Assembly: GCA_016235805.1 (NCBI GenBank)
Contig: JACRIY010000033.1
Span: forward strand, 52,932 to 116,931
Reading direction: 5' to 3'
DNA: 64,000 bases
Origin: Rhodocyclales bacterium
GTDB taxonomy: Bacteria > Pseudomonadota > Gammaproteobacteria > Burkholderiales > Rhodocyclaceae
In this document: one piece after another, positions 36,041 through 44,980 of the stretch
Layout: each line of letters begins with the position of its first letter
Position numbering within the stretch: position 1 is the stretch's first letter
Translations under genes and position numbers: made by a program
The notes under the pieces: generated by a model
The model's input: the letters and a program-made list of their open reading frames with translations, nothing else
The model's database searches: none
What the model was told of the DNA's origin: nothing

Positions 36041-36610
36041 TCAAATCTTGCCGACCAGGTCCAGCGACGGCGCCAGGGTGGCTTCGCCTTCCTTCCACTT
36101 GGCCGGGCAGACTTCGCCCGGATGGCTGGCGACGTACTGGGCGGCGGTGACCTTGCGCAGCAGTTCGGTGGCGTCGCGGCCGATGCCGCCGGCATTGATC
36201 TCGATGATCTGAATCTTTCCTTGCGGGTCGATGACGAAGGTGCCGCGCTCGGCGAGGCCGGCTTCTTCGATCATCACGCCGAAGTTGCGGGTGATGGTGC
36301 CGGTCGGATCGCCGATCATCGGGTACTTGATCTTGCTGATGGTTTCCGACGAATCGTGCCAGGCCTTGTGCGTGAAATGCGTGTCGGTCGATACGGCGTA
36401 GATCTCGACGCCCAGCGACTTGAAGGTGGCGTAGTGGTCGGCCAGGTCGCCCAGTTCGGTGGGGCAGACGAAGGTGAAGTCTGCCGGGTAGAAGAAGACG
36501 ACCGACCACTTGCCCTTGAGGTCGTCCTGGGTGACGGGAACGAACTTGCCGGCGTGGAAGGCGGTGGCCTTGAAGGGAAGGATTTCGGTGTTGATCAGGC
36601 TGGCGTTCAT
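36041..36610 (-). CDS. ahpC: AhpC, peroxiredoxin (alkyl hydroperoxide reductase subunit C)
   Basis: A 189-aa 2-Cys peroxiredoxin. The peroxidatic Cys49 lies in [10 protein letters not shown], and the resolving Cys in [10 protein letters not shown] near the C-terminus. It reduces H2O2 and organic hydroperoxides, with AhpF as reductant. GGAGCC precedes the ATG. An OxyR-like ATAG-N7-CTAT element lies ~100 bp upstream. Confidence 0.98.
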   Translation of the reverse strand: MNASLINTEILPFKATAFHAGKFVPVTQDDLKGKWSVVFFYPADFTFVCPTELGDLADHYATFKSLGVEIYAVSTDTHFTHKAWHDSSETISKIKYPMIGDPTGTITRNFGVMIEEAGLAERGTFVIDPQGKIQIIEINAGGIGRDATELLRKVTAAQYVASHPGEVCPAKWKEGEATLAPSLDLVGKI

Positions 36611-36706
36611 GGTATGGCTCCTAGGGTGGTTGAGTGTTTTGTTGCGACGGAGTGAATATTAATTATCACAATCGCCGTCGTCTAATTGATTGTTGAAATC
36701 GATCAG

Positions 36707-36747
36707 ATAGGCATGGGCTATCAGTGCCGATCGGATCGTCCGATCGG
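36707..36747. promoter_or_regulatory. OxyR-like half-site and adjacent inverted repeat upstream of ahpC
   Basis: ATAG-GCATGGG-CTAT (36707-36721) matches the spacing of one OxyR half-site (ATAG-N7-CTAT). CCGATCGGA and TCCGATCGG (36727-36747, 3-nt loop) form a perfect inverted repeat next to it. No gene lies in the 223-bp spacer. Confidence 0.45.
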
Positions 36748-36833
36748 ATGGCCGGCAATGCGGTGGGGTCAGGCCGGCGCGGTCGATCGAGCCGATTGTT
36801 CGGGTTGGCCTTCGCGCGGGCAAGAGCGTGAAA

Positions 36834-37466
36834 TCAGCGCCACAGGCTCAGCGGCGGATCGGTGACAACGGCGCGGAGGATGTCGCCACGCGAGACAAAT
36901 CCGAGCAGGCGTCCCGTTTCGCCGATGATCGGGACGCCATCGAGGCCGTGGTCGATCATCACGGAAGCGATGCGCCGTATGTCGGTGATCGGAGCGGTGG
37001 CTACCACAGGCGAGGTCATCACATCGCGCACGCGCCGGCCCAGCGATTCGACGATCCTGCCGCCGTCCACATTGATCGCGGTGAGAAGGTCGCGTTCGCT
37101 GACGATGCCGACCAGTCGCCCATTCTCATCGAGCACCGGGGCCTGGTGGATGCCATGGTCGCGCAAGCTGCGCCAGGCCTGGGTGACCGAGTCGTCGGCG
37201 TTCAAGCGGATGACGTTGGTCTGCATGATCTGGCTGGCGTGATAGAGCGGGCCGCGCTCGAGGTCGCGCGGCAGCATCGAACGATAGGCGCGCACGGCGG
37301 CCTCGCGGGAGCCCGCGGCCATGCCGGTGAGTGCCTCGATTCCGAGCTCTTCGCCATCTTCTGCAATGGCGCGAACCGCCCGGGTGCGGTTGGCAGCCCG
37401 CACGCGATTCATTTCCTCCAGCGTGCCGCTGAAGACCTGCCCCGAGATTCCGTAGATCGAGAACAT
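36834..37466 (-). CDS. CBS-domain pair protein (210 aa)
   Basis: Two CBS motifs occupy the C-terminal two thirds (ASQIMQTNVIRLNADDSV... and VRDVMTSPVVATAPITDIRR, ending FVSRGDILRAVV). The N-terminal ~70 residues are helical and unusual. CBS pairs bind adenine nucleotides and act as energy sensors. Partners are unknown. It is the last gene of the minus-strand cluster that starts at hpf, although a 192-bp gap separates it from the Tim44-like gene. I see nothing definite in that gap. Confidence 0.9.
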   Translation of the reverse strand: MFSIYGISGQVFSGTLEEMNRVRAANRTRAVRAIAEDGEELGIEALTGMAAGSREAAVRAYRSMLPRDLERGPLYHASQIMQTNVIRLNADDSVTQAWRSLRDHGIHQAPVLDENGRLVGIVSERDLLTAINVDGGRIVESLGRRVRDVMTSPVVATAPITDIRRIASVMIDHGLDGVPIIGETGRLLGFVSRGDILRAVVTDPPLSLWR

Positions 37467-37658
37467 GGCGATTTCCTAAGGCTTGGCTGTGGGCTGCAAC
37501 AGGCACAGGAGCCGCTTCCGCGCCGCTTCGGGAAAGAGCGCGGACGACGCCACGGCGACGACCTGCAGACGGATCACGATGCCGCCGCAATCCTTCCGAC
37601 AGGGCCGGAAGGCGCGGGCGCGCATCATGCTTATGGGATCACCCTGCCATGCCGGGTC

Positions 37659-38570
37659 TCAATCCTGCTGGATGCCCGCAATGCTCCAGCCGCGACTGCC
37701 GTCGACCGGCTTGCTCAGGTGCCAGACTTCGCTGAAGGCTTCGGGCGAGGCATTCGCCTCTTCCCGGATCAGGCCGGAGAAGCGCACGCTGGCCATGGCC
37801 CGGCCGGCGTCGGTGCTGACATCGAGCAGTTCGGCGTTGAGCTGCACAACGTCCGTTTCCTGCGCGAGCTGGTTGCGCTCCTGGAACTGCACCTGGATTT
37901 CGGCGGCCATTTCGGGGCTGCAGAACTGGCGGATGTCTTCCATGTCGCCGCGATCGTTGGCGGCCTGGAGGCGAATGAAGTTGAGCCTGGCCTGGCGCAG
38001 GAAGCCGTCGACATCGAAGTCGGCGGGGACATTCGCCGCGGATGTGGTGGCGGTCGCAGCGGCGCCCGCGCCAGCGGAGGATGCAGGAATGAAAGGTTCA
38101 TTGGCGCGCGGCGGCTCCATGCCGCCGGGCATGCCGGCGTACTGCATGGCCGGCTGTGCGACGGCCGGCTGGCGCTTCTTGAGGAACCAGCGCACGGCGA
38201 AGACGACGACCATGCCAAGCAACAGCAACATCATCATGTTGGCCATGCCTTCGCCCATGCCCAGATGCGAGAACAGGGCGGCGAGGCCGATACCGGCGGC
38301 CAGCCCGGCCAGCGGGCCCATCCAGCGGCTCATGCCGGACTGGGCTGCTGCGGCCGGCGCAGCGGCGGCGGCGGGCGCGCCGGCGGCAGGTGCGGCAGCA
38401 GCAGGAGCGGCGGCGGGCTTGGCGGGGATGGCGTCGCGCTTCATCACCGTTGAATCGCGGCTGACGCCGGTGCTCTTGCCGCCACCCAGGCGCTTGGCGG
38501 CCTCGGCATCCTGAACCATGACGCCGGCGCCCATGACGACGGCAAAGAGTGCGATTGCGATGCGCTTCAT
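37659..38570 (-). CDS. Tim44-like domain protein
   Basis: A 303-aa protein with a signal peptide or signal anchor (residues 1-24, ending DAEA), an Ala/Pro-rich low-complexity stretch (~50-80), one membrane helix (NMMMLLLLGMVVVFAVRWF) and a C-terminal Tim44-like domain (DFDVDGFLRQARLNFIRLQ... WSIAGIQQD). Bacterial members may assist membrane protein complexes; the specific role is not known. Proteins of this type are common beside ccm or BI-1 genes in betaproteobacteria. Length normal. Confidence 0.88.
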   Translation of the reverse strand: MKRIAIALFAVVMGAGVMVQDAEAAKRLGGGKSTGVSRDSTVMKRDAIPAKPAAAPAAAAPAAGAPAAAAAPAAAAQSGMSRWMGPLAGLAAGIGLAALFSHLGMGEGMANMMMLLLLGMVVVFAVRWFLKKRQPAVAQPAMQYAGMPGGMEPPRANEPFIPASSAGAGAAATATTSAANVPADFDVDGFLRQARLNFIRLQAANDRGDMEDIRQFCSPEMAAEIQVQFQERNQLAQETDVVQLNAELLDVSTDAGRAMASVRFSGLIREEANASPEAFSEVWHLSKPVDGSRGWSIAGIQQD

Positions 38571-38602
38571 TGTGAATCTCCTTTGTGAAAAGCTGCTGAT
38601 GG

Positions 38603-39058
38603 TTAGATCTTCGTCTGGTTCGATTTGTACGCTGGCGCAGTCTTTTGCGCCTCGTCGATGGCGTGCTGCGCTTCCGCCGGCATGTAGTTTTCGTCGTGCT
38701 TGGCCAGCACCTCGGTGGCGGCGAAGCTGCCATCGGGTTTGATGCGCCCCTGGGCCACCGCGCCTTTCCCTTCCTTGAACAGGTCGGGCAGGATCCCGGT
38801 GTAGGTGACGGGAACTTCCCTGGCCGTATCGGTAATCAGGAAATGGACGGTCAGGTTGTCGCGGCGTATCGAGCCTTCCTTGACCAGGCCGCCGATGCGA
38901 AATGCCTTGTCCTGCGGCGCCTTGCCTTCGAGTACTTCGGTCGGCGTGACGAAGAAGGCGATGTTGCTGTTCAGTGCGTTCATGACGAGGGCGGTCGCCA
39001 CCGCCAGGGAGGCAAGGCCGCCAACTATCAGGGCAATGCGCTTTTGTCGCAGATTCAT
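38603..39058 (-). CDS. ccmE: CcmE, periplasmic heme chaperone for cytochrome c maturation
   Basis: A 151-aa protein with an N-terminal anchor ([20 protein letters not shown]) and an OB-fold. The heme-binding His and the conserved Tyr lie in [10 protein letters not shown]. CcmE receives heme from CcmC and hands it to CcmFH, giving c-type cytochromes such as CcoO and CcoP. Only ccmE is present here; the other ccm genes are outside the window. Confidence 0.96.
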   Translation of the reverse strand: MNLRQKRIALIVGGLASLAVATALVMNALNSNIAFFVTPTEVLEGKAPQDKAFRIGGLVKEGSIRRDNLTVHFLITDTAREVPVTYTGILPDLFKEGKGAVAQGRIKPDGSFAATEVLAKHDENYMPAEAQHAIDEAQKTAPAYKSNQTKI

Positions 39059-39068
39059 TTGGCTCTCC

Positions 39069-39599
39069 TCATCTGTCGTTCGGGCGCGCCGCGCGCCGCC
39101 TGGCGGCGACGTGCCAGATCCAGAGCTGCGAGATCAGAAGGTAGCTGGCGGCGGCGGCGACGCTTGCCGTGATCGCCAGGCCGGTGAACAGCGGCAGGCC
39201 GATCGAGCCAAGGCTCTCCAGGATGGCAACGGGATCGGCCCACGAGACCGCCGCCGTGGCGGACGTGCCCGTCGCCCAGGCACCCAGCTGATAGGCGCCG
39301 TAGTAGATGGGCGGAACGGTGAGTGGGTTGGTTACGAATGTCCCGGCGGCGGCGATCGGCACGTTGGCGCGCAGCACCACCGCCGCCGCGGCGGCAAGCA
39401 GGATCTGCGCGACGGGGATCAGGAAGCCGATGAAAAGGCCGATCGCCACGCCCAGCGCCACACCGCGGCGCGACCAGCACCACAGTTTCGGGTCGGCGAG
39501 ATAGGGCGCCAGCCGGCGCAGCCAGGGGTTGGCCTCGAGTTGCTCGCGGCTGGGGGCCAGCGCCCGCAGGCGCCGGATCATGGCGGACATCGCGTTCAA
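39069..39599 (-). CDS. DUF2062 membrane protein
   Basis: A 176-aa protein with about three membrane helices. [20 protein letters not shown] and [21 protein letters not shown] (read as [19 protein letters not shown]) are the DUF2062 signature with its conserved NPLT and PP. Function unknown. The start overlaps the BI-1 stop by ATGA, and ccmE begins 11 nt downstream, so these three genes probably form one transcript. Confidence 0.9.
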   Translation of the reverse strand: MNAMSAMIRRLRALAPSREQLEANPWLRRLAPYLADPKLWCWSRRGVALGVAIGLFIGFLIPVAQILLAAAAAVVLRANVPIAAAGTFVTNPLTVPPIYYGAYQLGAWATGTSATAAVSWADPVAILESLGSIGLPLFTGLAITASVAAAASYLLISQLWIWHVAARRRAARPNDR

Positions 39600-40282
39600 T
39601 CGTCCCCGTTCATGAAACCCAGCAATTGCAGCAGGCTGGTGAAGAGGTTGAAGATCGAAACGAACAGCGTCACGGTGGCCAGCACGTAGTTGGTCTCCCC
39701 GCCGTGGATGATGTTGCTGGTCTCGTAGAGGATCAGGCCGGACATCAGCAGCACGAAGGCGGCCGAGACGGTCAGGGACAGCGCGGGGATCTCGAGGAAG
39801 ATCGCGGCCAGGCCGGCGAGGAAGGCGAGCAGGATACCGACCATGAGGAAGCCGCCCATGAAGCTGAAGTCCTTCTTCGTTGTCACCGCGTAGGCCGACA
39901 GCCCGATGAAGATCGCGGCGGTGCCGCCCATCGCCTGCATGACGATCTCGCCGCCGTTGGGCAGGCCCAGATAGCGGCTGATGACGGGGCCCAGCGTGTA
40001 GCCCATGAAGCCGGTCATGGCGAACACGGCGAGGATGCCCCAGCCGCTGTCCTTGAGCTTATGCACGGCGAACAGCAGGCCGAAGAAGCCGATCAGGGTC
40101 AGGATGATGCCCGGATGCGGCAGCTTCAGCGCCACCGACACGGCGGCGGTGGCGGCGGAGAAGGCCAGCGTCATCGATAGCAGCATGTAGGTGTTGCGGA
40201 TCACCTTGTTGGTGGCGAGGACGGATTCCGCGCCACCCCGGGGCAGGGCAATCACTTGTTCGTGTTGGGTATTCAGGTTCAT
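39596..40282 (-). CDS. Bax inhibitor-1 / YccA family membrane protein
   Basis: A 228-aa, seven-helix protein of the BI-1 (TMBIM) family. RNTYMLLSMTLAFSAATAAV opens the domain, and LILYETSNIIHGGETNYVLA carries the conserved acidic residues of the C-terminal helices. The E. coli relative YccA modulates FtsH; others conduct calcium or protons. Role here unknown. GGAGACTC precedes the ATG. Confidence 0.93.
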   Translation of the reverse strand: MNLNTQHEQVIALPRGGAESVLATNKVIRNTYMLLSMTLAFSAATAAVSVALKLPHPGIILTLIGFFGLLFAVHKLKDSGWGILAVFAMTGFMGYTLGPVISRYLGLPNGGEIVMQAMGGTAAIFIGLSAYAVTTKKDFSFMGGFLMVGILLAFLAGLAAIFLEIPALSLTVSAAFVLLMSGLILYETSNIIHGGETNYVLATVTLFVSIFNLFTSLLQLLGFMNGDD

Positions 40283-40337
40283 TTGAGTCTCCTTTGGGGT
40301 TGCGAAGAAAGAGTCGGCGCCAGCGGTACGGCGGGCC

Positions 40338-40844
40338 TCACGGCACCACCATCACGGGCAAGGGGGAAAGGTGCATGACCTTGTAGGCCACCGAGCCGAA
40401 CAACATGCTTTCGACCACGTTGAGGCCGCGGCTGCCGATGATGATGCCGCTGGCCGAGATCCTGACGGCGCGATGGATGATGCGTTGCGCCGGGTCGCCC
40501 AGCGCCACGTGCAGGCGCCAGGGCAGGCCTTTGGCATCGAGCAGGTCGCGCGCCCGTGCGGTGGCGCCCAGGGCGCGATGCGCCAGTTCCGCCTCGGCGG
40601 CCTCCTTCGACAGCCAGGGTTGCACATGGACCAGATGCAGTGCGCAGGCGTTCATCAACGCCGCCTGCCCGGCGGCATGGGCGACAGCGCGCAGGGCGTT
40701 GTCGGAGCTATCCACCGCCACCAGCCAAGGATTGGTGCCGGGTACCGGCAGCGGCGGCGTGCTGTCGTAGACCATGCCGACCAGGCGGCCGTCAGTGTCA
40801 TATTCGCCGCCGGGCGGCACCGGGGTCATGCGGGTGGGGCTCAT
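40338..40844 (-). CDS. Universal stress protein A family, second copy
   Basis: A 168-aa UspA domain with a ~35-residue N-terminal extension. NPWLVAVDSSDNALRAVAHA begins the domain. ISASGIIIGSRGLNVVESML holds the G-x2-G-x9-G(S/T) ATP motif, and LSPLPVMVVP closes it. ATG 40844 overlaps the TerC stop (ATGA), so it is coupled to TerC; ATG 40829 is an alternative start. Confidence 0.9.
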   Translation of the reverse strand: MSPTRMTPVPPGGEYDTDGRLVGMVYDSTPPLPVPGTNPWLVAVDSSDNALRAVAHAAGQAALMNACALHLVHVQPWLSKEAAEAELAHRALGATARARDLLDAKGLPWRLHVALGDPAQRIIHRAVRISASGIIIGSRGLNVVESMLFGSVAYKVMHLSPLPVMVVP

Positions 40845-41833
40845 GCCTCTTCTCCGGCGACAACGGTATCCAGTTTCGGCTTCGACAGCGCCAGGCTGGC
40901 CACCACCGACACGGCGATGATGCTGGCAACGATGGTCAGCGACCACTGGATCGGCATGTGGAACCAGGGCATGGCCAGCATCTTGCCGCCGATGAAGACC
41001 AGCACGAGGGCCAGGCCGTACTTCAGCAGATGGAAGCGGTCGGCCATGTCGGCGAGCAGGAAGTAGAGCGCGCGCAGGCCCATGATGGCGAAGATGTTCG
41101 AGGTGAACACGATGAAGGGGTCGGTGGTCACGGCAAAGATCGCCGGGATGCTGTCCACCGCGAACACCAGGTCGCTGGCCTCGATCAGTATGAGCACGAG
41201 GAACATCGGCGTCGCCCAGAGGATGCCGCTCTTGCGCACGAAGAACTTCTCGCCGTGGAATTCGGGCGTGATGCGCAGGTGTCCGCGCAGCCAGCGCAGC
41301 AGCGGATTCTTTTCGAGGTCGGGTTCCGCTTCGGCGAAGATGATCATCTTGATGCCGGTGATGACCAGGAAGGCGCCGAAGACATAGAGGATCCAGGCGA
41401 ACTGCTGCACCAGCCAGACGCCGGCGAAGATCATGCCGGCGCGCATGACGATGGCGCCGAGCACGCCATAGAGCAGGACGCGGCGCTGCAGTTCCGGCGG
41501 CACGGCGAAGTAGCTGAAGATCATGACGAAGACGAACATGTTGTCCACCGACAGCGACTGCTCGATCAGGTAGCCGGCGAGGAACTCCAATGTTTTGGTG
41601 CGCGCCACGTCGGCACCCTGTGTGTCGTTGAGATACCACCAGAGCAGGCCGGCAAAGGCGAGCGCGAGGCTGACCCACACAGCCACCCAGGCGGCTGCTT
41701 CCCTGACATGGACGCGATGTGCCTTGCGCCCGCCGAAGACGAACAGGTCGAGCGCCAGCATGGCCAGTACGAAGGCGATGAAGCCGGCCCACATCGGGCC
41801 GGTGGCGAAGCTGACGGCGGCGGTTTCGTTCAT
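40841..41833 (-). CDS. TerC/Alx family membrane protein
   Basis: A 330-aa integral membrane protein with about nine helices. EQSLSVDNMFVFVMIFSYF, LIEASDLVFAVDSIPAI and FTSNIFAIMGLRALYFLL hold the conserved Asp residues of TerC/Alx, manganese-related exporters or metal loaders. I see no manganese riboswitch upstream, where the next gene ends 10 bp away. Followed by the coupled UspA. Confidence 0.94.
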   Translation of the reverse strand: MNETAAVSFATGPMWAGFIAFVLAMLALDLFVFGGRKAHRVHVREAAAWVAVWVSLALAFAGLLWWYLNDTQGADVARTKTLEFLAGYLIEQSLSVDNMFVFVMIFSYFAVPPELQRRVLLYGVLGAIVMRAGMIFAGVWLVQQFAWILYVFGAFLVITGIKMIIFAEAEPDLEKNPLLRWLRGHLRITPEFHGEKFFVRKSGILWATPMFLVLILIEASDLVFAVDSIPAIFAVTTDPFIVFTSNIFAIMGLRALYFLLADMADRFHLLKYGLALVLVFIGGKMLAMPWFHMPIQWSLTIVASIIAVSVVASLALSKPKLDTVVAGEEA

Positions 41834-41843
41834 GATCTTGTCC

Positions 41844-42794
41844 TCAAGCGTGCATCAGCGCGATGACCTGGCTGGCGTCGAGCGTCGATGCCTTTTGTTG
41901 AATTTGCGGCAGGTACTGGGCCTGCAACTGCTTGGCGGGGCCGAGCAGATCCTGGAAAGTCGCGCGCAGCAGGGCGGTGTTCATCGTTCGCCCACCGGCG
42001 TAGTAGCGCCGGGCAAGCTGGCCCAGCGCATAGGTGGTGGCGAAAGAGAAGGCCATGCCGGTCGCCGCGCCGCCGACCTTGCCGAAGGCCTTGCCCGCCG
42101 CCTTGCCGAGCAGGCCGCCGAGCAGCTTGCGGCCGAACTGCTCCAGGTATTGCGAGGTGAGCCCGACGCCGGCCGCGGCGATGAATTCCTTGATGTGGCC
42201 CTGGTCGAGCGCCACGCCGTGCACCTTGCCGATGCCATAGACCATCTTGACCTGCAGCGGGATGATCGCCATCGAGGCCCAGGACTGCGGCAGCAGTTCC
42301 AGTGCGCCGGCCAGCAGCGCGTGGTTGAGGATGGACTTGTCCTGCTCGGTTGCGGAAACCGCTGACGGCATGGGTGGCGCGGAATCGGCGACCGACTGCG
42401 GCGGAATGAACTCGGTCTGGTCGACCAGCAATTCGACTTCGCCCTCGATCAGGTCCGTCGCGGTCGCCGGCAGGGCGAACAGACGCTTCAGTTCGTCGAG
42501 GAAGCGTCGCTCGCCCTCGGCCAGGCGGCCGTCGGCCTCGCAGACGCACAGGGCCATCTCGTAGGCGAACTGGCGCTGGCCGGCGTCCGTCAGCATTGCC
42601 GCTGCGGCGGGGAGCGTCAGGCGCTTGAGCAGCACGTCCTGATACAGGCGCGACAGATCGGGCGTGCCGTTTTCGTCCGCCAGATTGTCGGCGACGCGCC
42701 GGACTTCCTCCCGCTCGCGCTCCTCCTTCGCACCATCGGCGAAGGCGGCATGGATGGCGATGGCAAGAACGGCTTTCTGTTCCAGGGGTGTCAT
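41844..42794 (-). CDS. TerB-like plus DUF697-like protein (316 aa)
   Basis: The N-terminal ~130 residues look like a TerB fold (QKAVLAIAIHAAFADGAKEE, later VCEADGRLAEGERRFLDEL). The C-terminal half resembles DUF697/YcjF (ILNHALLAGALELLPQSWAS, then QVKMVYGIGKVHGVALDQGH). No catalytic motif is visible. It lies immediately upstream of terC in the same strand, supporting a joint role in metal or stress response. ATG 42794 is used; the longer frame upstream overlaps the next gene. Confidence 0.83.
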   Translation of the reverse strand: MTPLEQKAVLAIAIHAAFADGAKEEREREEVRRVADNLADENGTPDLSRLYQDVLLKRLTLPAAAAMLTDAGQRQFAYEMALCVCEADGRLAEGERRFLDELKRLFALPATATDLIEGEVELLVDQTEFIPPQSVADSAPPMPSAVSATEQDKSILNHALLAGALELLPQSWASMAIIPLQVKMVYGIGKVHGVALDQGHIKEFIAAAGVGLTSQYLEQFGRKLLGGLLGKAAGKAFGKVGGAATGMAFSFATTYALGQLARRYYAGGRTMNTALLRATFQDLLGPAKQLQAQYLPQIQQKASTLDASQVIALMHA

Positions 42795-42819
42795 GTTTCT
42801 TCGTTCCTCAAAAAGTCGG

Positions 42820-43407
42820 TCACGGCAGGACGGTGACGATCGTCGCCTTGACCTTGCCCTGCGGGCTTTGCGCGACCTTGAAGCGCACCCTGTCGTCGTT
42901 CTTGCGGTACTCATGCTCCTCACCCTCGGGGGCGGCGGACACAACGCTTTGCGCGTAGCCCTGCGCGGCGAAGCCCTTGGCATAGTGGTCGAGGACCGCG
43001 GCGTAATCGGCGCGCCCCTCGTAGCGCACCGTGATCTCCCGGCCATCGCGATGCCAGTGCGATCGCGCCAGGCCCGGATAGCGGGCCACCGGGCCGAGGT
43101 CCGTGCCCGACACATCGCGCGGCGGCGGTTCGGGCCTGAGCGCCGGCACCAGTCCGCCCAGCGTTTCGCGGGCGCCGGGAACGGCCTGCTCGACCTGCGC
43201 AATGACAGCACGGGCGGCATCCGGCGCGCCTTCGGCGAGCGATTTGCCCTGGCCCCACAGCCAGCCGAAGAGTGCAAGCGCGGCCCAGGCGGACATGACC
43301 AAAAGCGCCATCAGGCCGACGGCAATGGCCAGCCAGGTGCCGCGGCGAATCTGGAAAAGCCGCGGGGCGAACTGCGAGGCCATGATCAGCAAGCCACCCT
43401 TGCTCAC
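42820..43407 (-). CDS. Membrane-anchored protein of unknown function (195 aa)
   Basis: One N-terminal membrane helix (WLAIAVGLMALLVMSAWAAL), then a soluble region with a basic C-terminal domain (VRYEGRADYAAVLDHYAKGF, EGEEHEYRKNDDRVRFKVAQ). GTG 43407 overlaps the hpf stop (GTGA); ATG 43383 is an alternative start. No family recognised. It is in the terC-hpf transcript. Confidence 0.75.
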   Translation of the reverse strand: MSKGGLLIMASQFAPRLFQIRRGTWLAIAVGLMALLVMSAWAALALFGWLWGQGKSLAEGAPDAARAVIAQVEQAVPGARETLGGLVPALRPEPPPRDVSGTDLGPVARYPGLARSHWHRDGREITVRYEGRADYAAVLDHYAKGFAAQGYAQSVVSAAPEGEEHEYRKNDDRVRFKVAQSPQGKVKATIVTVLP

Positions 43408-43766
43408 GACGGCTCCGCAGGGGCGGGATTCGCGTGGTCAGGGTTGGGCTGCCGCGTGGCCAGGTGGTGACGTCGCGCGATACGGCGGTCAAGGGTGCGT
43501 CCGGTGCGTTCGGCGGCGCGGTCGATGGCGACATAAAGGTCGGCTTCGGTGTCATCGATGGCGATGGTGGATGCTCCCTTCAGGCGTACTTCGATGCCGC
43601 AGCGCTTGTCGATCCCACCCCTGGGTCCATTGACATCGGAAAGTCGTACCACGATGCGCGAGACGATGTCGCGGCCGTGATTGAGGGCATACGCCAGGCG
43701 CTTGGCGACGTGGTCGCGCAAGGCTTCGGTCAGGTCAAAGTCGGCGGCGTGGATCTGGATCTGCAT
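43404..43766 (-). CDS. HPF/RaiA-type ribosome-associated protein (sigma54 modulation family)
   Basis: A 120-aa short-HPF fold: QIQIHAADFDLTEALRDHVA and later GIEVRLKGASTIAIDDTEAD, DLYVAIDRAAERTGRTLDRR. Such proteins bind the decoding centre and idle ribosomes in stress. A basic C-terminal tail (RRHHLATRQPN) follows. ATG 43766 has GGGGA at the right distance. It is the first gene of the minus-strand cluster, divergent from the NhaR-type regulator. Confidence 0.9.
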   Translation of the reverse strand: MQIQIHAADFDLTEALRDHVAKRLAYALNHGRDIVSRIVVRLSDVNGPRGGIDKRCGIEVRLKGASTIAIDDTEADLYVAIDRAAERTGRTLDRRIARRHHLATRQPNPDHANPAPAEPS

Positions 43767-43876
43767 GTGATTCCCCATTCGTATCAAGGTATTTGAATTA
43801 TGGGGATCGTGACTGTTCGTTACAAACAGATAATAATTAGCGATATATTCGAAAAAAACGGATAAAGGAACCTTCC

Positions 43877-44779
43877 ATGCTGAACTACAAGCACCTGCAT
43901 TACTTCGTCAGCGTTGCCCGCGAAGGCGGCATCATCCGGGCCTCCGAGCGACTGCATCTGGCGCCGCAGACACTGTCGGGGCAAATTTCACAGTTCGAAG
44001 AGCGGATCGGCGTGGCGCTCTTCAACCGTACCGGACGCCGCATGGAACTGACGCCGGCAGGGAAACTGGCCCTCTCTTACGCCGAGGAAATTTTTCAGAC
44101 CGGTGCCGAACTGGAAGACATGCTGCGCCACGGCGGCGAGGAACGCTTCGTCACCTTTCGCGTCGGGATTGCCGACGTGGTGCCCAAGTTCGTTGCCTAC
44201 CGCTTGCTGGCGCCGGTGCTGGAACTGCCGGAGTCGGTGCGCCTGGTGTGCCAGGAAGACCGGCTGGAACGGCTGTTGGCGGAGATGGCGATTCATCGCC
44301 TCGACATGGTGCTGGCCGATCGCCCGATGCCGCCCGGGACCGAGATCAAGGGCTACAGCCACCCGCTGGGAGAATCTGGAGTCGCGTTCATGGCAGCACC
44401 GGCACTTGCCGAAAAGCTGAAAGATGGCTTCCCGGCCAGCCTGGAGGGTGAGTCGCTGCTGTTGCCCGGCAAGGACAGCGCCTTGCATGGTTCGCTGCCG
44501 CGCTGGCTGGACCGGCAGGGTGTCCGAATGCAAATAGTCGGCGAATTCGACGACAGCGCCCTGATGAAGGCCTTCGGTGAAGGTGGGGCGGGCGTGTTTC
44601 CTGCCGCCATCGCCAGCCTGCCCGATGTCGTGGCCCACTACCGGGTCGAGCAGGTCGGGGCGACCGAGGACATTCGCGAACGCTTCTTCCTGATTTCCCC
44701 GGAACGGCGCCTGTCCCACCCGGCTGCGCGCGCGGTCAGCGAACATGCCCACGCCGGCCTGTTTGCCGGGGCCAACTGA
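43877..44779 (+). CDS. nhaR: NhaR-type LysR-family transcriptional activator
   Basis: A 300-aa LysR protein with an N-terminal HTH (NYKHLHYFVSVAREGGIIRA, then RLHLAPQTLSGQISQFEERI) and a substrate-binding domain (FVTFRVGIADVVPKFVAYRL). The head is that of NhaR, the Na+/pH-responsive activator, but no nhaA antiporter adjoins it. It is divergent from hpf with a 110-bp AT-rich spacer, so it probably controls the hpf-terC cluster. AAAGGAAC precedes the ATG. Confidence 0.9.
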   Translation: MLNYKHLHYFVSVAREGGIIRASERLHLAPQTLSGQISQFEERIGVALFNRTGRRMELTPAGKLALSYAEEIFQTGAELEDMLRHGGEERFVTFRVGIADVVPKFVAYRLLAPVLELPESVRLVCQEDRLERLLAEMAIHRLDMVLADRPMPPGTEIKGYSHPLGESGVAFMAAPALAEKLKDGFPASLEGESLLLPGKDSALHGSLPRWLDRQGVRMQIVGEFDDSALMKAFGEGGAGVFPAAIASLPDVVAHYRVEQVGATEDIRERFFLISPERRLSHPAARAVSEHAHAGLFAGAN

Positions 44780-44948
44780 GGCGGGACGTCGCAAGTCCCG
44801 GCAGTGCCGATGCCTGCCTGTGCGGCAGCGCGAGTCACCAGGTCAACGGTCTTGCCAAGCGTGGGAGCGGGGAGGCTAACGGCGACGATTTCCTCTTGTC
44901 CCTGCTTTCATATCAGCCCTTGCACCTTGGAGTTGCGTCTGGCTGGGC

Positions 44949-44970
44949 GGCCCCGTGTCGCCACGGGGCC
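44949..44970 (-). other. Hairpin downstream of the TonB-dependent receptor gene
   Basis: GGCCCCGTG (44949-44957) and CACGGGGCC (44962-44970) form a perfect 9-bp stem with a TCGC loop 11 bp after the receptor stop. There is no T-run on either strand; it may still be the 3' end of the iron operon. The rest of 44780-44948 shows no gene. Confidence 0.5.
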
Positions 44971-44980
44971 GGTGGATACA

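Noticed and set aside
36828..38453. 541-aa plus-strand ORF across the CBS and Tim44-like genes
   Set aside because: Spans two real minus-strand genes and their spacer; composition is that of an antisense frame.
41834..41843. Manganese (yybP-ykoY) riboswitch ahead of the TerC gene
   Set aside because: Only 10 bp separate TerC from the upstream region's gene end, too short for that riboswitch.
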